A stretch of DNA of 64,000 nucleotides from Eubacterium sp. UBA3782 (GTDB taxonomy: Bacteria; Bacillota; Clostridia; Lachnospirales; Lachnospiraceae): assembly GCA_002368795.1 (NCBI GenBank), contig DFFG01000047.1:26636-90635 (forward strand), read 5' to 3'. Within the stretch, counting starts at the first letter, position 1, and every line of letters starts with the position of its first letter. Below the pieces are notes generated by a model that saw only the letters and a list, made by a program, of their open reading frames with translations, had not been told where the DNA came from and did no database searches. The position numbers and the translations under genes were made by a program. Shown here piece by piece: positions 1 through 10,025 of this stretch.

Positions 1-1
1 G

Positions 2-472
2 GATCCGGATATCCTGATCCTGGATGAGGTCCTGAGTGTGGGAGACGGTGCGTTCCGCAAGAAAAGCGGCGACCGGATGAAACAGATCCTGGCCGGCGGC
101 ATCACAGGCCTTCTGGTCTCGCATTCCATCGAGCAGGTCAGGGAACTGTGCAATAAGGTACTGTGGATCGATCACGGAAATCAGGTCGCATTTTCGGATG
201 ATGTCGAGCTGTACTGCGATGCCTACAGTGAATTTCTGGAGACCAAAAAGCTGCCGAAGAGCGATGAGGATGTGCATGCTCTGGCGGCGCAGTATCAGGT
301 GCGTATGCAGGCGGAAAAAGAAAAAAAGAATGCCCGGGAAGCAAAGAAGCTGGAGAAGATCCTGGAGAAGGGGGATTCCGATTCCGCTCTCAAGGCTGCT
401 GTACGGATCATTTCCCGCCAGGAGCCTGAGCTGCTGAACGCAGACAGGATGAAGGAGCTCGGACTGGCCTGA
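2..472 (+). CDS. ABC exporter ATP-binding subunit, 3' part only (Wzt/TagH-like)
   Basis: This is the C-terminal part of an ATPase that powers export of a wall polysaccharide or teichoic acid; the start lies outside the window. Frame 2 is open from the first base and shows a Walker B stretch (DILILDEVLSVGD) and the H-loop histidine (LLVSHS). After the nucleotide-binding fold come about 70 Lys/Glu-rich residues, probably helical, and no room for a Wzt-type beta-sandwich. Nearly the same Walker B wording occurs in the complete wzt at 20935, so the window carries two exporters of this class. The permease partner should be upstream. The polymer moved cannot be told from this fragment. Confidence 0.85.
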   Translation, partial: DPDILILDEVLSVGDGAFRKKSGDRMKQILAGGITGLLVSHSIEQVRELCNKVLWIDHGNQVAFSDDVELYCDAYSEFLETKKLPKSDEDVHALAAQYQVRMQAEKEKKNAREAKKLEKILEKGDSDSALKAAVRIISRQEPELLNADRMKELGLA

Positions 473-527
473 CGGCAGGATAGGCAAAGACAGGGGCAGC
501 AGGATATACCGCAAGAAGCACCAATTC

Positions 528-556
528 TTGTATTGTTCGGCTGTATATGGTAAAAT
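528..556 (+). promoter_or_regulatory. Candidate sigma-A promoter of the LCP gene
   Basis: TTGTAT (528-533), a 17-base spacer and TAAAAT (551-556) preceded by TG one base upstream (extended -10, 548-550). It lies about 70 bases ahead of the LCP start, in the AT-rich 155-base gap after the ABC ATPase, so the LCP gene probably begins a new transcript. Found by eye only. Confidence 0.5.
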
Positions 557-628
557 TATCTGTATTTTACTTGCAGATCTCGACCTGAAGAGCAGGCAGA
601 GAGATGAAAACAAGGGAGCGAAGAGAAA

Positions 629-2119
629 ATGAGGAAAAAGGGCAATGGAAATGTTTCGATTGTCATTTTCATAATCATGCTTCTGGTGGCTGTCGCGATC
701 GGCGGTTTTCTGATGCTGAGCAGCATGCTGAATTCCATCGGGAGGATATCCACCAGGCCAGGCGATGTCATCGCTGCCTCGATGGAGTCTTTTGAAGTAA
801 CGACCAGCGAGCCGGACACTCTGGTGGCGGAGGAGATCGACTTTAATGCGGACAACATCGCGGTAATGAGAGACAACGATATCAAGAATATTCTTCTGAT
901 CGGTCAGGATATGCGTTCCACCAGTTCAGAGTCTCGGCAGCGGTCGGATACGATGATCATCTGCAGCATCAATACAAAGACCAATGAGATCAGCCTGACC
1001 TCTCTGATGCGGGATATGTATGTGCACATCCCCGGCTACAGCGACAACAAGATGAATGCGGCGTACTATTTTGGCGGCATCGAGCTGCTGGATCAGACCG
1101 TAAAGGATAATTTCGGCATCGAGGTCGACGGGAATGTTGTCGTCGATCTGGAGGCTTTTGTCAGTGCCGTTACCCAGGTAGGATCGCTGGAGATCGAGCT
1201 GAATGAAGAAGAAGCCCAATATATGAATGAGAATCCAGGGCTTGGCCTCACGATGGATCCGGAGGAAGCGCTGGAGAAGGGTGTAGATATCGAGCTCTGG
1301 AACCTGGAGGCAGGCAAGAACGAGCTGAATTCGGCCCAGCTTCTCTGCTACTGCAGGATGCGTTATGTGGGCAACTCCGACTGGGAGCGGACCGAACGCC
1401 AGCGCAAGGTCCTGATGGCTGCCTTCAAAAAGGTTAAGAGCAGCGGCTACGGAAAGATGATCCGGATGGCAAAGGCAGTGATCCCCTACGTGCTGACGGA
1501 TATGACAAATTCGGAGATCCTGTCCTATGTAAAGACCGTTGCTGTCAATGATATCTCGGTGATCAACAGCTACAGACTTCCGGTCGAAGGACATTATACC
1601 AGCGGAACGATCAACGGTATGTCGGTGCTGATCCCGGATCTTACGATGAATTCCCAGTATCTGAAAAACTATATTTACGGAACAGAGATCGATGAATCGC
1701 TTGCCCTGAATCCGGAATATACGGCAGAGACGGATGACGGATCCGAAACGGGATCCGATTATACATACGATGGCGGGGGAGAGACCTGGTATCAGGAGGA
1801 GACCTGGTATCAGGAGGACTACAATACATATACCGTGCCGGAGACCCCGCAGGATACTTCCGGTTATTCCTATGTTCAGGAGGAAACGACGCAGGCGGAA
1901 TCCGTCACCTATGATGCAGGCATGGAACAGCCTGCCCAGAGCATTTCCGTGCTGGACAGCCAGCAGACAGCCACGCCAGATCCGGCGCCGGCACCGGCTG
2001 AACCGGGCCCCGCTCCGGCAGATACAGGCGCAGTCGATGCAGGGACGGATCCCGGCACAGCGGATCAGGCAGGTGCAGCCGCGGCAGGAGAAGGAGCAGC
2101 AGAAGGTATGGCCGGCTGA
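629..2119 (+). CDS. LytR-CpsA-Psr (LCP) family wall-polymer ligase
   Basis: LCP enzymes move lipid-linked polysaccharide or teichoic acid onto peptidoglycan on the outer face of the membrane. Residues 9-31 form one membrane anchor. The LCP domain starts near residue 86 (NILLIGQDMR) and contains the conserved Arg/Asp pattern for pyrophosphate binding (QRSDTMI, LMRDMYV) and the polyprenyl-pocket region after it. From about residue 365 the tail is low complexity, rich in Thr, Gln, Pro and Ala, and includes an exact tandem repeat ETWYQE (1781-1816). It precedes the phosphoglycosyltransferase by 32 bases and is likely co-transcribed with it. Which polymer it attaches is not shown. Confidence 0.92.
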   Translation: MRKKGNGNVSIVIFIIMLLVAVAIGGFLMLSSMLNSIGRISTRPGDVIAASMESFEVTTSEPDTLVAEEIDFNADNIAVMRDNDIKNILLIGQDMRSTSSESRQRSDTMIICSINTKTNEISLTSLMRDMYVHIPGYSDNKMNAAYYFGGIELLDQTVKDNFGIEVDGNVVVDLEAFVSAVTQVGSLEIELNEEEAQYMNENPGLGLTMDPEEALEKGVDIELWNLEAGKNELNSAQLLCYCRMRYVGNSDWERTERQRKVLMAAFKKVKSSGYGKMIRMAKAVIPYVLTDMTNSEILSYVKTVAVNDISVINSYRLPVEGHYTSGTINGMSVLIPDLTMNSQYLKNYIYGTEIDESLALNPEYTAETDDGSETGSDYTYDGGGETWYQEETWYQEDYNTYTVPETPQDTSGYSYVQEETTQAESVTYDAGMEQPAQSISVLDSQQTATPDPAPAPAEPGPAPADTGAVDAGTDPGTADQAGAAAAGEGAAEGMAG

Positions 2120-2151
2120 AAGTCAAAAATATATGATGAAGCAGGTTCTAT

Positions 2152-3534
2152 ATGGAAGATAAAAAAGTAACGCATACCGCGAGGACGGTTCTGCGTCTGT
2201 GGAATACCGGATGGTTTGCCTTTGTCTGGATCCTGTATTACAACCAGTTCATGTTCGATCATTATATCGTGCTGGGCGCGATATTCAGTATCTTTACGTT
2301 TTTCCTTATCTACACTGCTCTTTGCAGTGTATACAAGGCCTTCCGGATCGCGTCTACAGATGTTGGAGAGATCGTTTTCTCACAGTTTGTCTCCTTTGGA
2401 GCGGCAGATCTGATTCTTTATATTGAGTGCTGTCTGATCTACAACCAGCTCAGGAATCTTCTGCCTGGATTGTGTATCGTCTTTATCCAGCTGGCCGGCA
2501 CGATGCTGATCACCCTGGCGACCAAGCGGTATTTCATGAAGCATGTGCCGCCGCAGACGACGCTGCTGGTCTACGGAAGCGAAATGAGCCGGCGGGATGC
2601 AGAGGGCTTCGTAAAACGTCTGCTCTATAAATATCGGCATCTGTTCAACGTTATTTACATCGTCCCTGAGGAGATCAGCGACGAGACATTCCTTCAGCGG
2701 ATCCGGGAGACAGAGACCCTGATCATGTACAATGTCTCCTCCGAGGCCAGGCATAAGTACACTTCGGCAGCGCTGGAAAACAAGAAAAACTTCTACTTTA
2801 CGCCGGATATCGAGGATATTCTGGAATTTGGCTGTGAGCCGAAGCATCTGCTCGACACGCCGATCATGAAATATGAATACCGCTATGAAAACCGCCGCAA
2901 GCAGGTCATCAAGCGGTGCATGGACATCTTCTTTTCTCTGTTTTTTATCATCCTGTTCTCGCCGCTGATGCTGGTGGTGGCCATCTGTATTCACCGGGAG
3001 GACGGCGGGCCCGTCTTCTTCCGGCAGACCAGATGCACCAAGGGCGGAAAAACCTTTGAGATCATGAAATTCCGCAGTATGGTGGTGGATGCAGAGAAAG
3101 ACGGCGTAAAGCCTTCGACAGACCATGACGACCGGATCACGAAGGTCGGCGCGGTGATCCGCAAGTACCGGATCGATGAGCTGCCCCAGTTCTTCAATAT
3201 TCTGAAGGGCGAGATGAGCTTTGTGGGCCCGCGGCCGGAGCGTGTGGAGCATGTGGAGCTGTACACAAAGACCCTGCCGGAGTTCAAATACCGGATGGCC
3301 GTCAAGGGAGGCCTGACCGGTTATGCCCAGGTTTATGGCAAGTACAACACCTCTGCCTATGACAAGCTGCTGCTGGATCTCATGTATATCGAGAACCAGT
3401 CGACGCTCCTGGATCTGAAGATCTTTCTGCTGACTCTGCGGACGGTGTTCCAGAAGGAGAGTACAGAAGGATTTTCCGAGGAGACAAGCGAGGAAATGAA
3501 CAAGGAGTCCAGACAGGAAAAAGAGGATCAATGA
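2152..3534 (+). CDS. Undecaprenyl-phosphate sugar phosphotransferase (polyprenyl PGT, WbaP/CpsE type)
   Basis: This enzyme should start a repeat unit by moving a sugar-1-phosphate from a nucleotide sugar to undecaprenyl phosphate in the membrane. The N-terminal 110 residues hold several hydrophobic segments, followed by a nucleotide-fold-like region. The bacterial sugar transferase domain spans about residues 250-450, with a re-entrant helix (DIFFSLFF), the KFRSMV motif, the catalytic Asp-Glu pair D342-E343 in RIDELPQFF, and GPRPE. Length (460) is normal. Its end overlaps the next GT by four bases (ATGA), so the two are translationally coupled. It is one of three PGT genes here; the sugar it uses is unknown. 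Confidence 0.93.
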   Translation: MEDKKVTHTARTVLRLWNTGWFAFVWILYYNQFMFDHYIVLGAIFSIFTFFLIYTALCSVYKAFRIASTDVGEIVFSQFVSFGAADLILYIECCLIYNQLRNLLPGLCIVFIQLAGTMLITLATKRYFMKHVPPQTTLLVYGSEMSRRDAEGFVKRLLYKYRHLFNVIYIVPEEISDETFLQRIRETETLIMYNVSSEARHKYTSAALENKKNFYFTPDIEDILEFGCEPKHLLDTPIMKYEYRYENRRKQVIKRCMDIFFSLFFIILFSPLMLVVAICIHREDGGPVFFRQTRCTKGGKTFEIMKFRSMVVDAEKDGVKPSTDHDDRITKVGAVIRKYRIDELPQFFNILKGEMSFVGPRPERVEHVELYTKTLPEFKYRMAVKGGLTGYAQVYGKYNTSAYDKLLLDLMYIENQSTLLDLKIFLLTLRTVFQKESTEGFSEETSEEMNKESRQEKEDQ

Positions 3535-4676
3535 AGATCGCCATCGTGACACATTCATCTACATACGAAAACCGGGCGGAAGCAGTCGGCCGGTTTTTTG
3601 AAAACCGCGGAGATGAGGTGACATGGTTCTTTTCAGATTTTGATCACCAGAAGCGAATGACGCTGCAGCGGGAGAAGCGGGATCATGTGTACCTTCATAT
3701 GGCGCCCTATACCAGAAATCTCTCGCTGAAGCGTCTTTCTAGTATACATCGGTTTGCGGCAGATACGGAAAAGGTGCTGCTGGAACAAAAGCCGGATCTG
3801 ATCTATTTTCTGGTGCCGGCAAATTCCTTTGTCCCTGCAGCAGAACGGCTCAGGAAAAGAATCGGGTGCAGGATCGTGCTTGATCTGATCGATCTGTGGC
3901 CCGAGTCGCTCCCGGTAAAAGGCATTGACTTCCTTCCCCCGATCCGATACTGGAGAGGGCTGAGACAGAAGCATCTGGGCTGCGCAGACGTCATTCTGAC
4001 GGAATGCCGCTACTATCGGGAGAGAATTTCTCTTCCCGAAGACAGGACCTTTACGCTATACTGGTATAAAGAAAGCAGTGGCGAAGGTATACAGGAGAAA
4101 GACCGGAAAGACACCGATCCGATCGCTCTGCCCCAGGATGGGCCCCTTCGCATTGCCTACATGGGCTCGATCAACCACATCATCGATCCGGAAAGGATCG
4201 CCGCCATTCTGGCTGAAATCCAAAAGCGGCGGCATGTCTTCCTGGAGGTGATCGGTGAGGGAGAGGGCCGGGAACATTTCCTGAAATGCCTTGCGGAGGC
4301 CGGGATCGAATACCGCTATCATGGGGCCATATACGACGAGGAGAGAAAAAATACCATTTTGTCCTCCTGCGCCTTTGGCCTGAATATCATGAAAACGCGG
4401 GTCAATGTCGGCCTGACCATGAAATCCATCGATTATCTGTACTGCGGACTCCCGCTGATCAACAACATTCCCGGTGATACCTGGGAGCTGATCGAGGAAG
4501 AGCAGTTTGGGATAAATGTAAAAGAGGGGGATCTGGCGGGGGCTGCCGACGCCATATGCGCGCATGCGGCAGATGGCAGGATGCGCTCTGCAGCCAGAGA
4601 AGCCTGGAAAAGATATTTTTCGAGGGAAGCCTTTGAGGCATCCCTGGAGCATGCAGCGAAAATTCTGGAGGAATAA
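3531..4676 (+). CDS. Glycosyltransferase family 4
   Basis: A GT-B fold glycosyltransferase of 381 residues. The N-terminal Rossmann half begins [10 protein letters not shown]; the C-terminal half has the nucleotide-sugar binding features of GT4, with LRIAYMGSI near residue 204 and an acidic E-rich segment after VIGEGEGRE. No signal peptide or membrane helix is visible. Its ATG overlaps the stop of the upstream PGT gene, and rmlA starts six bases after its stop, so it probably adds the second sugar, perhaps rhamnose, to the lipid-linked primer. That substrate is inferred from position only. Confidence 0.85.
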   Translation: MKIAIVTHSSTYENRAEAVGRFFENRGDEVTWFFSDFDHQKRMTLQREKRDHVYLHMAPYTRNLSLKRLSSIHRFAADTEKVLLEQKPDLIYFLVPANSFVPAAERLRKRIGCRIVLDLIDLWPESLPVKGIDFLPPIRYWRGLRQKHLGCADVILTECRYYRERISLPEDRTFTLYWYKESSGEGIQEKDRKDTDPIALPQDGPLRIAYMGSINHIIDPERIAAILAEIQKRRHVFLEVIGEGEGREHFLKCLAEAGIEYRYHGAIYDEERKNTILSSCAFGLNIMKTRVNVGLTMKSIDYLYCGLPLINNIPGDTWELIEEEQFGINVKEGDLAGAADAICAHAADGRMRSAAREAWKRYFSREAFEASLEHAAKILEE

Positions 4677-4681
4677 ATGAT

Positions 4682-5587
4682 ATGAAGGGTATTATTCTGG
4701 CCGGAGGGTCAGGCACAAGACTGTATCCGCTGACAAAGGTGACATCCAAACAGCTGCTCCCGGTATATGACAAGCCGATGATCTACTATCCCCTTTCCGT
4801 GCTGATGAATGCAGGAATCCGGGATATCCTGATCATCTCGACGCCGGCAGATACGCCCAGGTTTGAGGCGCTGCTCGGTGACGGCCATGAATATGGGATC
4901 ACGCTGCAGTACAAGGTCCAGCCCTCTCCCGATGGTCTTGCCCAGGCATTCATCATCGGTGAAGAATTTATCGGAAAGGATTCCGTGGCCATGGTGCTCG
5001 GCGACAACATTTTTGCCGGCCATGGACTGAAAAAACGGCTGAAGGCAGCGGTTGAAAATGCGGAGAGCGGCAAGGGCGCGACCGTTTTTGGCTATTATGT
5101 GGACGATCCCGAGCGTTTCGGCATCGTGGAATTCGATGAGAACGGGAGAGCCATCTCCATCGAGGAAAAACCCGCAAAGCCAAAGAGCAATTACTGCGTA
5201 ACAGGCCTGTATTTCTATGACAACCGGGTCGTGGAATACGCCAGGGACCTGAAGCCGTCCGCCAGAGGAGAACTGGAGATCACCGATCTGAACCGGATCT
5301 ACCTGGAAAACGGAGAGCTGAATGTGGAGCTGCTCGGCCAGGGCTTTACCTGGCTGGATACCGGGACCCACGAGAGTCTTGCGGACGCCACAAACTTCGT
5401 CAAGACCATGGAGCAGCATCAGCACAGAAAGATCGCCTGCCTGGAGGAGATCGCGTACCTTAACGGCTGGATCACCAGAGAAAAACTGCTGGAGGAGGTC
5501 GAGGTGCTGAAAAAGAACCAGTACGGTCAGTATCTCCTGGATGTGCTGGCGGGCAAATATGTGGACATACTTGAGAAGAAAAAATGA
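4682..5587 (+). CDS. rmlA: Glucose-1-phosphate thymidylyltransferase RmlA
   Basis: RmlA makes dTDP-glucose from glucose-1-phosphate and dTTP, the first step of dTDP-L-rhamnose synthesis in the cytosol. The sequence has the family signature: nucleotide loop GGSGTRLYP, then [17 protein letters not shown], the LGDNIF metal-binding Asp, and EEKP. Its 301 residues match the short RmlA class. A GGAGG ribosome site lies ten bases ahead of the ATG. It heads the rmlA-rmlB-rmlD run, with rmlC displaced to 13981. Its product also feeds WecE at 24687 through RmlB. Confidence 0.97.
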   Translation: MKGIILAGGSGTRLYPLTKVTSKQLLPVYDKPMIYYPLSVLMNAGIRDILIISTPADTPRFEALLGDGHEYGITLQYKVQPSPDGLAQAFIIGEEFIGKDSVAMVLGDNIFAGHGLKKRLKAAVENAESGKGATVFGYYVDDPERFGIVEFDENGRAISIEEKPAKPKSNYCVTGLYFYDNRVVEYARDLKPSARGELEITDLNRIYLENGELNVELLGQGFTWLDTGTHESLADATNFVKTMEQHQHRKIACLEEIAYLNGWITREKLLEEVEVLKKNQYGQYLLDVLAGKYVDILEKKK

Positions 5588-5601
5588 TGGCGCAGCAGAT
5601 G

Positions 5602-5660
5602 TGCCCGCCGCAAAGCGGATCCGCAAAGCAGACAGACGGATCCGGGACTTTTGCGGGGCA
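5602..5660 (+). other. Imperfect inverted repeat in the rmlA-rmlB gap
   Basis: In the 124-base gap, TGCCCGCCGCAAAG (from 5602) is nearly complementary to CTTTTGCGGGGCA (5648-5660), around a smaller palindrome GCGGATCCGC (5615-5624). There is no T-run after it, so it is not a standard terminator. It could be an mRNA processing or attenuating hairpin. Confidence 0.35.
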
Positions 5661-5711
5661 TACTGCATGGCAGTTCTGAATCTATCGGACAGGATATAGG
5701 AGAAACGAGAT

Positions 5712-6743
5712 ATGAATATCATTGTAACCGGCGGTGCCGGATTCATCGGAAGCAACTTTGTTTTTCACATGCTGGACAAATATCCGGATTACCGGATCGT
5801 CTGCCTGGATGCCCTTACCTATGCGGGAAATCTTTCGACCCTTGCACCGGTCATGGACAATCCAAATTTCCGCTTTGTGAAGCTGGATATCTGTGACAGA
5901 GAGGGCGTATACCGCCTGTTTGAGGAGGAGCATCCGGACATCGTCGTCAATTTTGCCGCAGAGTCCCATGTAGATCGCTCGATCGAAAATCCGGAGATCT
6001 TCCTGCAGACCAACATCATCGGCACAGCCGTTCTGATGGATGCCTGCCGCAAATATGGGATCACAAGGTACCACCAGGTCAGCACGGATGAGGTCTACGG
6101 CGATCTGCCCATCGACCGTCCGGACCTGTTCTTTACCGAGAATACGCCGCTCCATACCTCAAGCCCGTACAGCAGCTCAAAAGCATCCGCTGACCTGCTG
6201 GTCATGGCGTATCACCGGACCTTTGGACTGCCGGTCACCATCAGCCGCTGCTCCAACAACTACGGCCCCTACCAGTTCCCCGAGAAGCTGATCCCGCTGA
6301 TGATCGCCAACGCGCTTGCAGACAAGCCCCTTCCGGTCTACGGTGAGGGTCTGAATGTCCGTGACTGGCTCTATGTCGAGGATCACTGCAAGGCCATCGA
6401 CCTGATCATCCACAAGGGCAGAGTCGGCGAGGTCTACAACATCGGCGGACACAATGAGATGAAGAACATCGAGATCGTAAAGCTGATCTGCGAGGCCCTC
6501 GGCAAGCCGGAGAGCCTGATCACCCATGTGACCGACAGAAAGGGACACGATCAGCGCTATGCCATCGATCCGGCCAAGATCCACAGCGAGCTCGGCTGGC
6601 TGCCGGAGACCATGTTCCGGGACGGCATCAAGAAGACGATCCAGTGGTATCTGGACAACCGCACCTGGTGGGAGACCATCATCAGCGGTGAATACCAGAA
6701 CTACTATGAGAAGATGTATGGACAGAAGAAAGTAATCGACTGA
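5712..6743 (+). CDS. rmlB: dTDP-glucose 4,6-dehydratase RmlB
   Basis: RmlB turns dTDP-glucose into dTDP-4-keto-6-deoxyglucose, the branch point for rhamnose and for 4-amino sugars. It is a short-chain dehydrogenase-type enzyme with the NAD loop GGAGFIGSNF (residues 7-16), the catalytic triplet region STDEVYG (T125, D126, E127) and YxxxK at Y153/K157. Its 343 residues are normal for the family. AGGAGA lies just upstream of the ATG. The next gene is rmlD; wecE at 24687 can use the same keto sugar. Confidence 0.97.
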   Translation: MNIIVTGGAGFIGSNFVFHMLDKYPDYRIVCLDALTYAGNLSTLAPVMDNPNFRFVKLDICDREGVYRLFEEEHPDIVVNFAAESHVDRSIENPEIFLQTNIIGTAVLMDACRKYGITRYHQVSTDEVYGDLPIDRPDLFFTENTPLHTSSPYSSSKASADLLVMAYHRTFGLPVTISRCSNNYGPYQFPEKLIPLMIANALADKPLPVYGEGLNVRDWLYVEDHCKAIDLIIHKGRVGEVYNIGGHNEMKNIEIVKLICEALGKPESLITHVTDRKGHDQRYAIDPAKIHSELGWLPETMFRDGIKKTIQWYLDNRTWWETIISGEYQNYYEKMYGQKKVID

Positions 6744-6821
6744 GCAGAAGCGGCAAATGCAGGTGCGCCTCGCGTTCCTGATACAGCACGCTCGCTGCGC
6801 AAGCCTCATTGGAGCGAAAAG

Positions 6822-7778
6822 ATGAAAGTATTTGTGACCGGAGTCAATGGCCAGCTGGGCCATGATGTGATCAATGAACTTGCCGGCCGCGGCATCGAGG
6901 CCGTCGGCAGCGATATTACCCCGGCATATGCCGGTGCAGACGACGGATCGGCGGTAACAGCTGCGCCCTATGTGCAGATGGATATCACCGATGCTGCCCT
7001 GGTGGAGCAGACGATCCGCGGCATCTGCCCGGACACCGTGATCCACTGTGCTGCCTGGACTGCCGTAGATGCAGCCGAGGATGAGGAAAACCGGGATAAG
7101 GTCATTGCCATCAATGCCGGCGGAACAGAAAATATCGCAAAAGCCTGCAAGGCGGTCGATGCAAAGATGGTCTATATCAGCACCGATTATGTCTTTAACG
7201 GCCAGGGGACAGAACCCTGGAAGCCGGACTGCAGGGATTATGCGCCGCTGTCTGTCTACGGACAGACAAAGCTGGACGGTGAGCTTGCCGTTTCCTCCAT
7301 CCTGGAGAAGTATTTTATCGTACGCATTGCCTGGGTCTTTGGCGTCAGCGGGAAAAACTTTATCAAGACAATGCTGAATGTCGGGCGGAAGTATCCCGAG
7401 GTACGAGTCGTCAATGATCAGATCGGGACGCCTACCTATACCTACGATCTGGCAAGGCTGCTTGTCGATATGATCGGTACGGAAAAGTATGGATATTATC
7501 ATGCCACCAACAGTGAGGTGCCCGGCGATCAGGACTATACAGCGGAGGGCTGCCGGACAGGCTACATTTCCTGGTATGACTTCACCAGGGAGATCTACCG
7601 GCAGGCCGGACTAAGCACAAAAGTCACCCCGGTGACGACAGAGGAATATGGACTCTCCAAGGCAGCCAGACCGGCCAACAGCCGGCTTGACAAGACAAAA
7701 CTGGCAGAAGCCGGCTTTGTGCCGCTGCCTACCTGGCAGGATGCACTCAGGCGCTATCTGCAGGTCATTGGAGAATAA
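6822..7778 (+). CDS. rmlD: dTDP-4-dehydrorhamnose reductase RmlD
   Basis: RmlD carries out the last step to dTDP-L-rhamnose with NAD(P)H. The N-terminus has the nucleotide loop GVNGQLG (residues 7-13); STDYVFNG (from S120) and Y146/K150 form the SDR catalytic set; WVFG is also typical. At 318 residues it is slightly longer than usual because of an Ala/Gly/Asp-rich insert near residues 32-48. The 78 bases between rmlB and rmlD hold GC-rich, partly self-complementary sequence but no gene. Confidence 0.96.
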   Translation: MKVFVTGVNGQLGHDVINELAGRGIEAVGSDITPAYAGADDGSAVTAAPYVQMDITDAALVEQTIRGICPDTVIHCAAWTAVDAAEDEENRDKVIAINAGGTENIAKACKAVDAKMVYISTDYVFNGQGTEPWKPDCRDYAPLSVYGQTKLDGELAVSSILEKYFIVRIAWVFGVSGKNFIKTMLNVGRKYPEVRVVNDQIGTPTYTYDLARLLVDMIGTEKYGYYHATNSEVPGDQDYTAEGCRTGYISWYDFTREIYRQAGLSTKVTPVTTEEYGLSKAARPANSRLDKTKLAEAGFVPLPTWQDALRRYLQVIGE

Positions 7779-7817
7779 ACGGACAGGACCAGGGATCAGG
7801 GCCGGAGATTACGGAAG

Positions 7818-8750
7818 ATGATCGATATACTTCTTGCAAGCTATAACGGAGAAAAGTATATAGCAGAGCAGCTGGATTCGCTGCTTGCCCAGGAAGGGGC
7901 AGAGTTCACGGTCGTGATCCACGATGACGGCTCCTCTGACGGTACCGTGGACATCCTCCGCTGGTACCATCAGGCCTATCCTGAGAAAATCATTCTGGTC
8001 GAGGATGGCATCCGCTGCGGCGGTCCGGCCGTAAACTTTATGCACCTTGTGCAGTACGAGGCAGAGAACAGACAGGCCGAATACATCATGTTCTGCGATC
8101 AGGATGACGTCTGGCTTTCCTCCAAGGCGGCAGAAACGCTCTCCGCCATGCAGAAGCGGGAGGAGAGCGCAGGAAAGAACGTGCCCGTTCTGGTGTTTTC
8201 CGACTACATCGTGGCGGATGAACAGCTCCACCCGATGAAGATCCGGGAGGATCATCTCCAGATCGCAAAGTTTCATACGGATCTCCCTCATCTGCTGGTG
8301 CAGAATTACGTCACCGGATGCACGATGATGATAAACCGGGCTGCGCTGGATGGGGCAGGATCCTATGATCCCCGCATGCAGATGCATGACTGGTATTTCG
8401 CACTCATAGCCGCAGCAGCAGGTGATATCTTTCATCTGGACCGGAAGCTGATGTATTACCGCCAGCACGGAGACAACGATGTCGGGGCAAAGGATGTAAA
8501 AAGCCTCCGCTACCGTCTTCAGAAGCTGCAGGATCCGGCGATCCGCCAGTCGATGGCGAAAAGCCTGGCCCAGGCGGCACTGCTCGATGAGCGGCATGGC
8601 AGGAAGCTTTCACCGGAAAACCAGGCCGCCCTCGGACGCTTCCTGGAGGTGGGCAAAAGCCCAAAGTGGAAGCGGATGCTCATTCTGGCAAAGGGCGGCT
8701 ATCTGAAAAGTGACCTGGTGCGCAGCATCGGGGAGCTGCTTCTTTGCTGA
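7818..8750 (+). CDS. Glycosyltransferase family 2 (rhamnosyltransferase-like)
   Basis: A soluble GT-A fold enzyme of 310 residues. It opens with the GT2 hallmark IDILLASYNGEKYI, then HDDGSSDGT for nucleotide binding, FCDQDDVW as the metal-binding DxD region, and a C-terminal MHDWYF...YRQHGDN segment common in rhamnosyltransferases. The gene follows rmlD directly, which fits dTDP-rhamnose as donor (inference from context). A close relative with the same organisation lies at 38912. Confidence 0.88.
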   Translation: MIDILLASYNGEKYIAEQLDSLLAQEGAEFTVVIHDDGSSDGTVDILRWYHQAYPEKIILVEDGIRCGGPAVNFMHLVQYEAENRQAEYIMFCDQDDVWLSSKAAETLSAMQKREESAGKNVPVLVFSDYIVADEQLHPMKIREDHLQIAKFHTDLPHLLVQNYVTGCTMMINRAALDGAGSYDPRMQMHDWYFALIAAAAGDIFHLDRKLMYYRQHGDNDVGAKDVKSLRYRLQKLQDPAIRQSMAKSLAQAALLDERHGRKLSPENQAALGRFLEVGKSPKWKRMLILAKGGYLKSDLVRSIGELLLC

Positions 8751-8873
8751 AACAAAAAGATTTACCCGTCAAAGGCGCAAAAGGATCGTTCCATAGCCTG
8801 GAGTTGTGAGCGGTCCGGACGGCCTTTTGGCGTTATGATCAAGTGATGAAATGAAGGGATCCGGAAATTGCCT

Positions 8874-9971
8874 ATGATGCTTTTACAGATTCTGCTGTTT
8901 CTGCTTTTAACGGTATGCCTTCCGCTTGCCTGCGGATGGCTCATCTGCCAGCTGGCAGAGATATACCGTCCATTTTGCCTGGCAGGCGTTGCAGCCTGGT
9001 TCGTCTTTGGGAGCATTGCGCTCTGGGGACTGTTCCAGCTGATCGCCGTACCTATGATATGGACCAGACAGACGCTTACCCTGGTAAGCATGCTCTGGCT
9101 GGGCCTGCTGATCCTTGCCTTTTTCGCAGGGATCATTTTTCTGTATAAGAAGAAAAATGTGCGTTTCTCCACAAAAGGGGTCTCGGCCTGGCTGTCAGGC
9201 CTTCGCACGGCGGAGCCATCCGCCGTCATCTGGCTGCTGGCGGCAGCTGCGCTCATCCTCTTTCAGTGCTGGACCTATATCTTCCGGCAGCACATTGACT
9301 TTGATGACTCCCGGTTCGTGGTGACAGCAGTTGACGCTTACTTTTCAGACACGATGCTGCAGATCCATCCGGCGACCGGAGAGCTGATGACCGGCTTTTA
9401 CGGAGAGCTCAGCAAGGATCTGACATCGCCATGGATGATCTACATGGCCATGCTGGCGCGTTTTACCCGCCTCCATCCTGCGGTCATTGCACACACCCTG
9501 TATCCGCCGGTCCTTCTTTTGGTTTCCTATGCCGTCTACTGGCTGATCGCCGGCGAGCTGTTTCCAAAGGACCGCACATCCAGATCCATGTTCCTGGCCT
9601 TTGCGGCATTTATCCAGATGTTCTTTGCGGGCACGACAAAGACCCACTCGGTCTTTACACTGATACGGATCTGGCAGGGAAAGGCCTGCGTAGCCTGCAT
9701 CATCATTCCGCTGCTGTTTCTGCTGTTTATCCGGCTGTACCGTGAGCCGGACCAGAAACGATACCTGCTGCTGATGACAGCCACAGGGATGGGAGCAAGC
9801 CTGATGTCCGGCATGGGCGTGCTGCTTGGGCTTGCAACTGCAGGACTGTACGGATTCTTTTACCTGATCTGGTTCAGACGGTGGAGGATGATCCCGTATC
9901 TGTTCGCGGCGGTCCTGCCGGAGATCGTTTACGGGCTGATCTACCTGGGCGTGACGGGGAAAATCTTCTGA
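8874..9971 (+). CDS. DUF6077-like polytopic membrane protein, N-terminal half (pair 1)
   Basis: A membrane protein of about 365 residues with around nine hydrophobic segments. The first external loop carries an acidic motif (HIDFDDSRFV), as in GT-C membrane glycosyltransferases, then RIWQGKA, which I associate with DUF6077 proteins of Lachnospiraceae. Known members, as I recall, are longer; the missing C-terminal part appears to be the gene at 10287. The same N-half/C-half arrangement recurs at 11894/12996. A TTG six bases upstream (8868) is an alternative start. The role is unknown; a lipid-sugar-using transferase is possible. Confidence 0.7.
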   Translation: MMLLQILLFLLLTVCLPLACGWLICQLAEIYRPFCLAGVAAWFVFGSIALWGLFQLIAVPMIWTRQTLTLVSMLWLGLLILAFFAGIIFLYKKKNVRFSTKGVSAWLSGLRTAEPSAVIWLLAAAALILFQCWTYIFRQHIDFDDSRFVVTAVDAYFSDTMLQIHPATGELMTGFYGELSKDLTSPWMIYMAMLARFTRLHPAVIAHTLYPPVLLLVSYAVYWLIAGELFPKDRTSRSMFLAFAAFIQMFFAGTTKTHSVFTLIRIWQGKACVACIIIPLLFLLFIRLYREPDQKRYLLLMTATGMGASLMSGMGVLLGLATAGLYGFFYLIWFRRWRMIPYLFAAVLPEIVYGLIYLGVTGKIF

Positions 9972-10025
9972 GAGAAGGTGAGGGATGGGGCGTATGGCTG
10001 CGGAATTCCTGCCGGGGAGCCATGG

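Noticed and set aside
2380..3558. A 392-codon minus-strand open frame opposite the WbaP-like gene
   Set aside because: No family features; the plus-strand enzyme is unmistakable.
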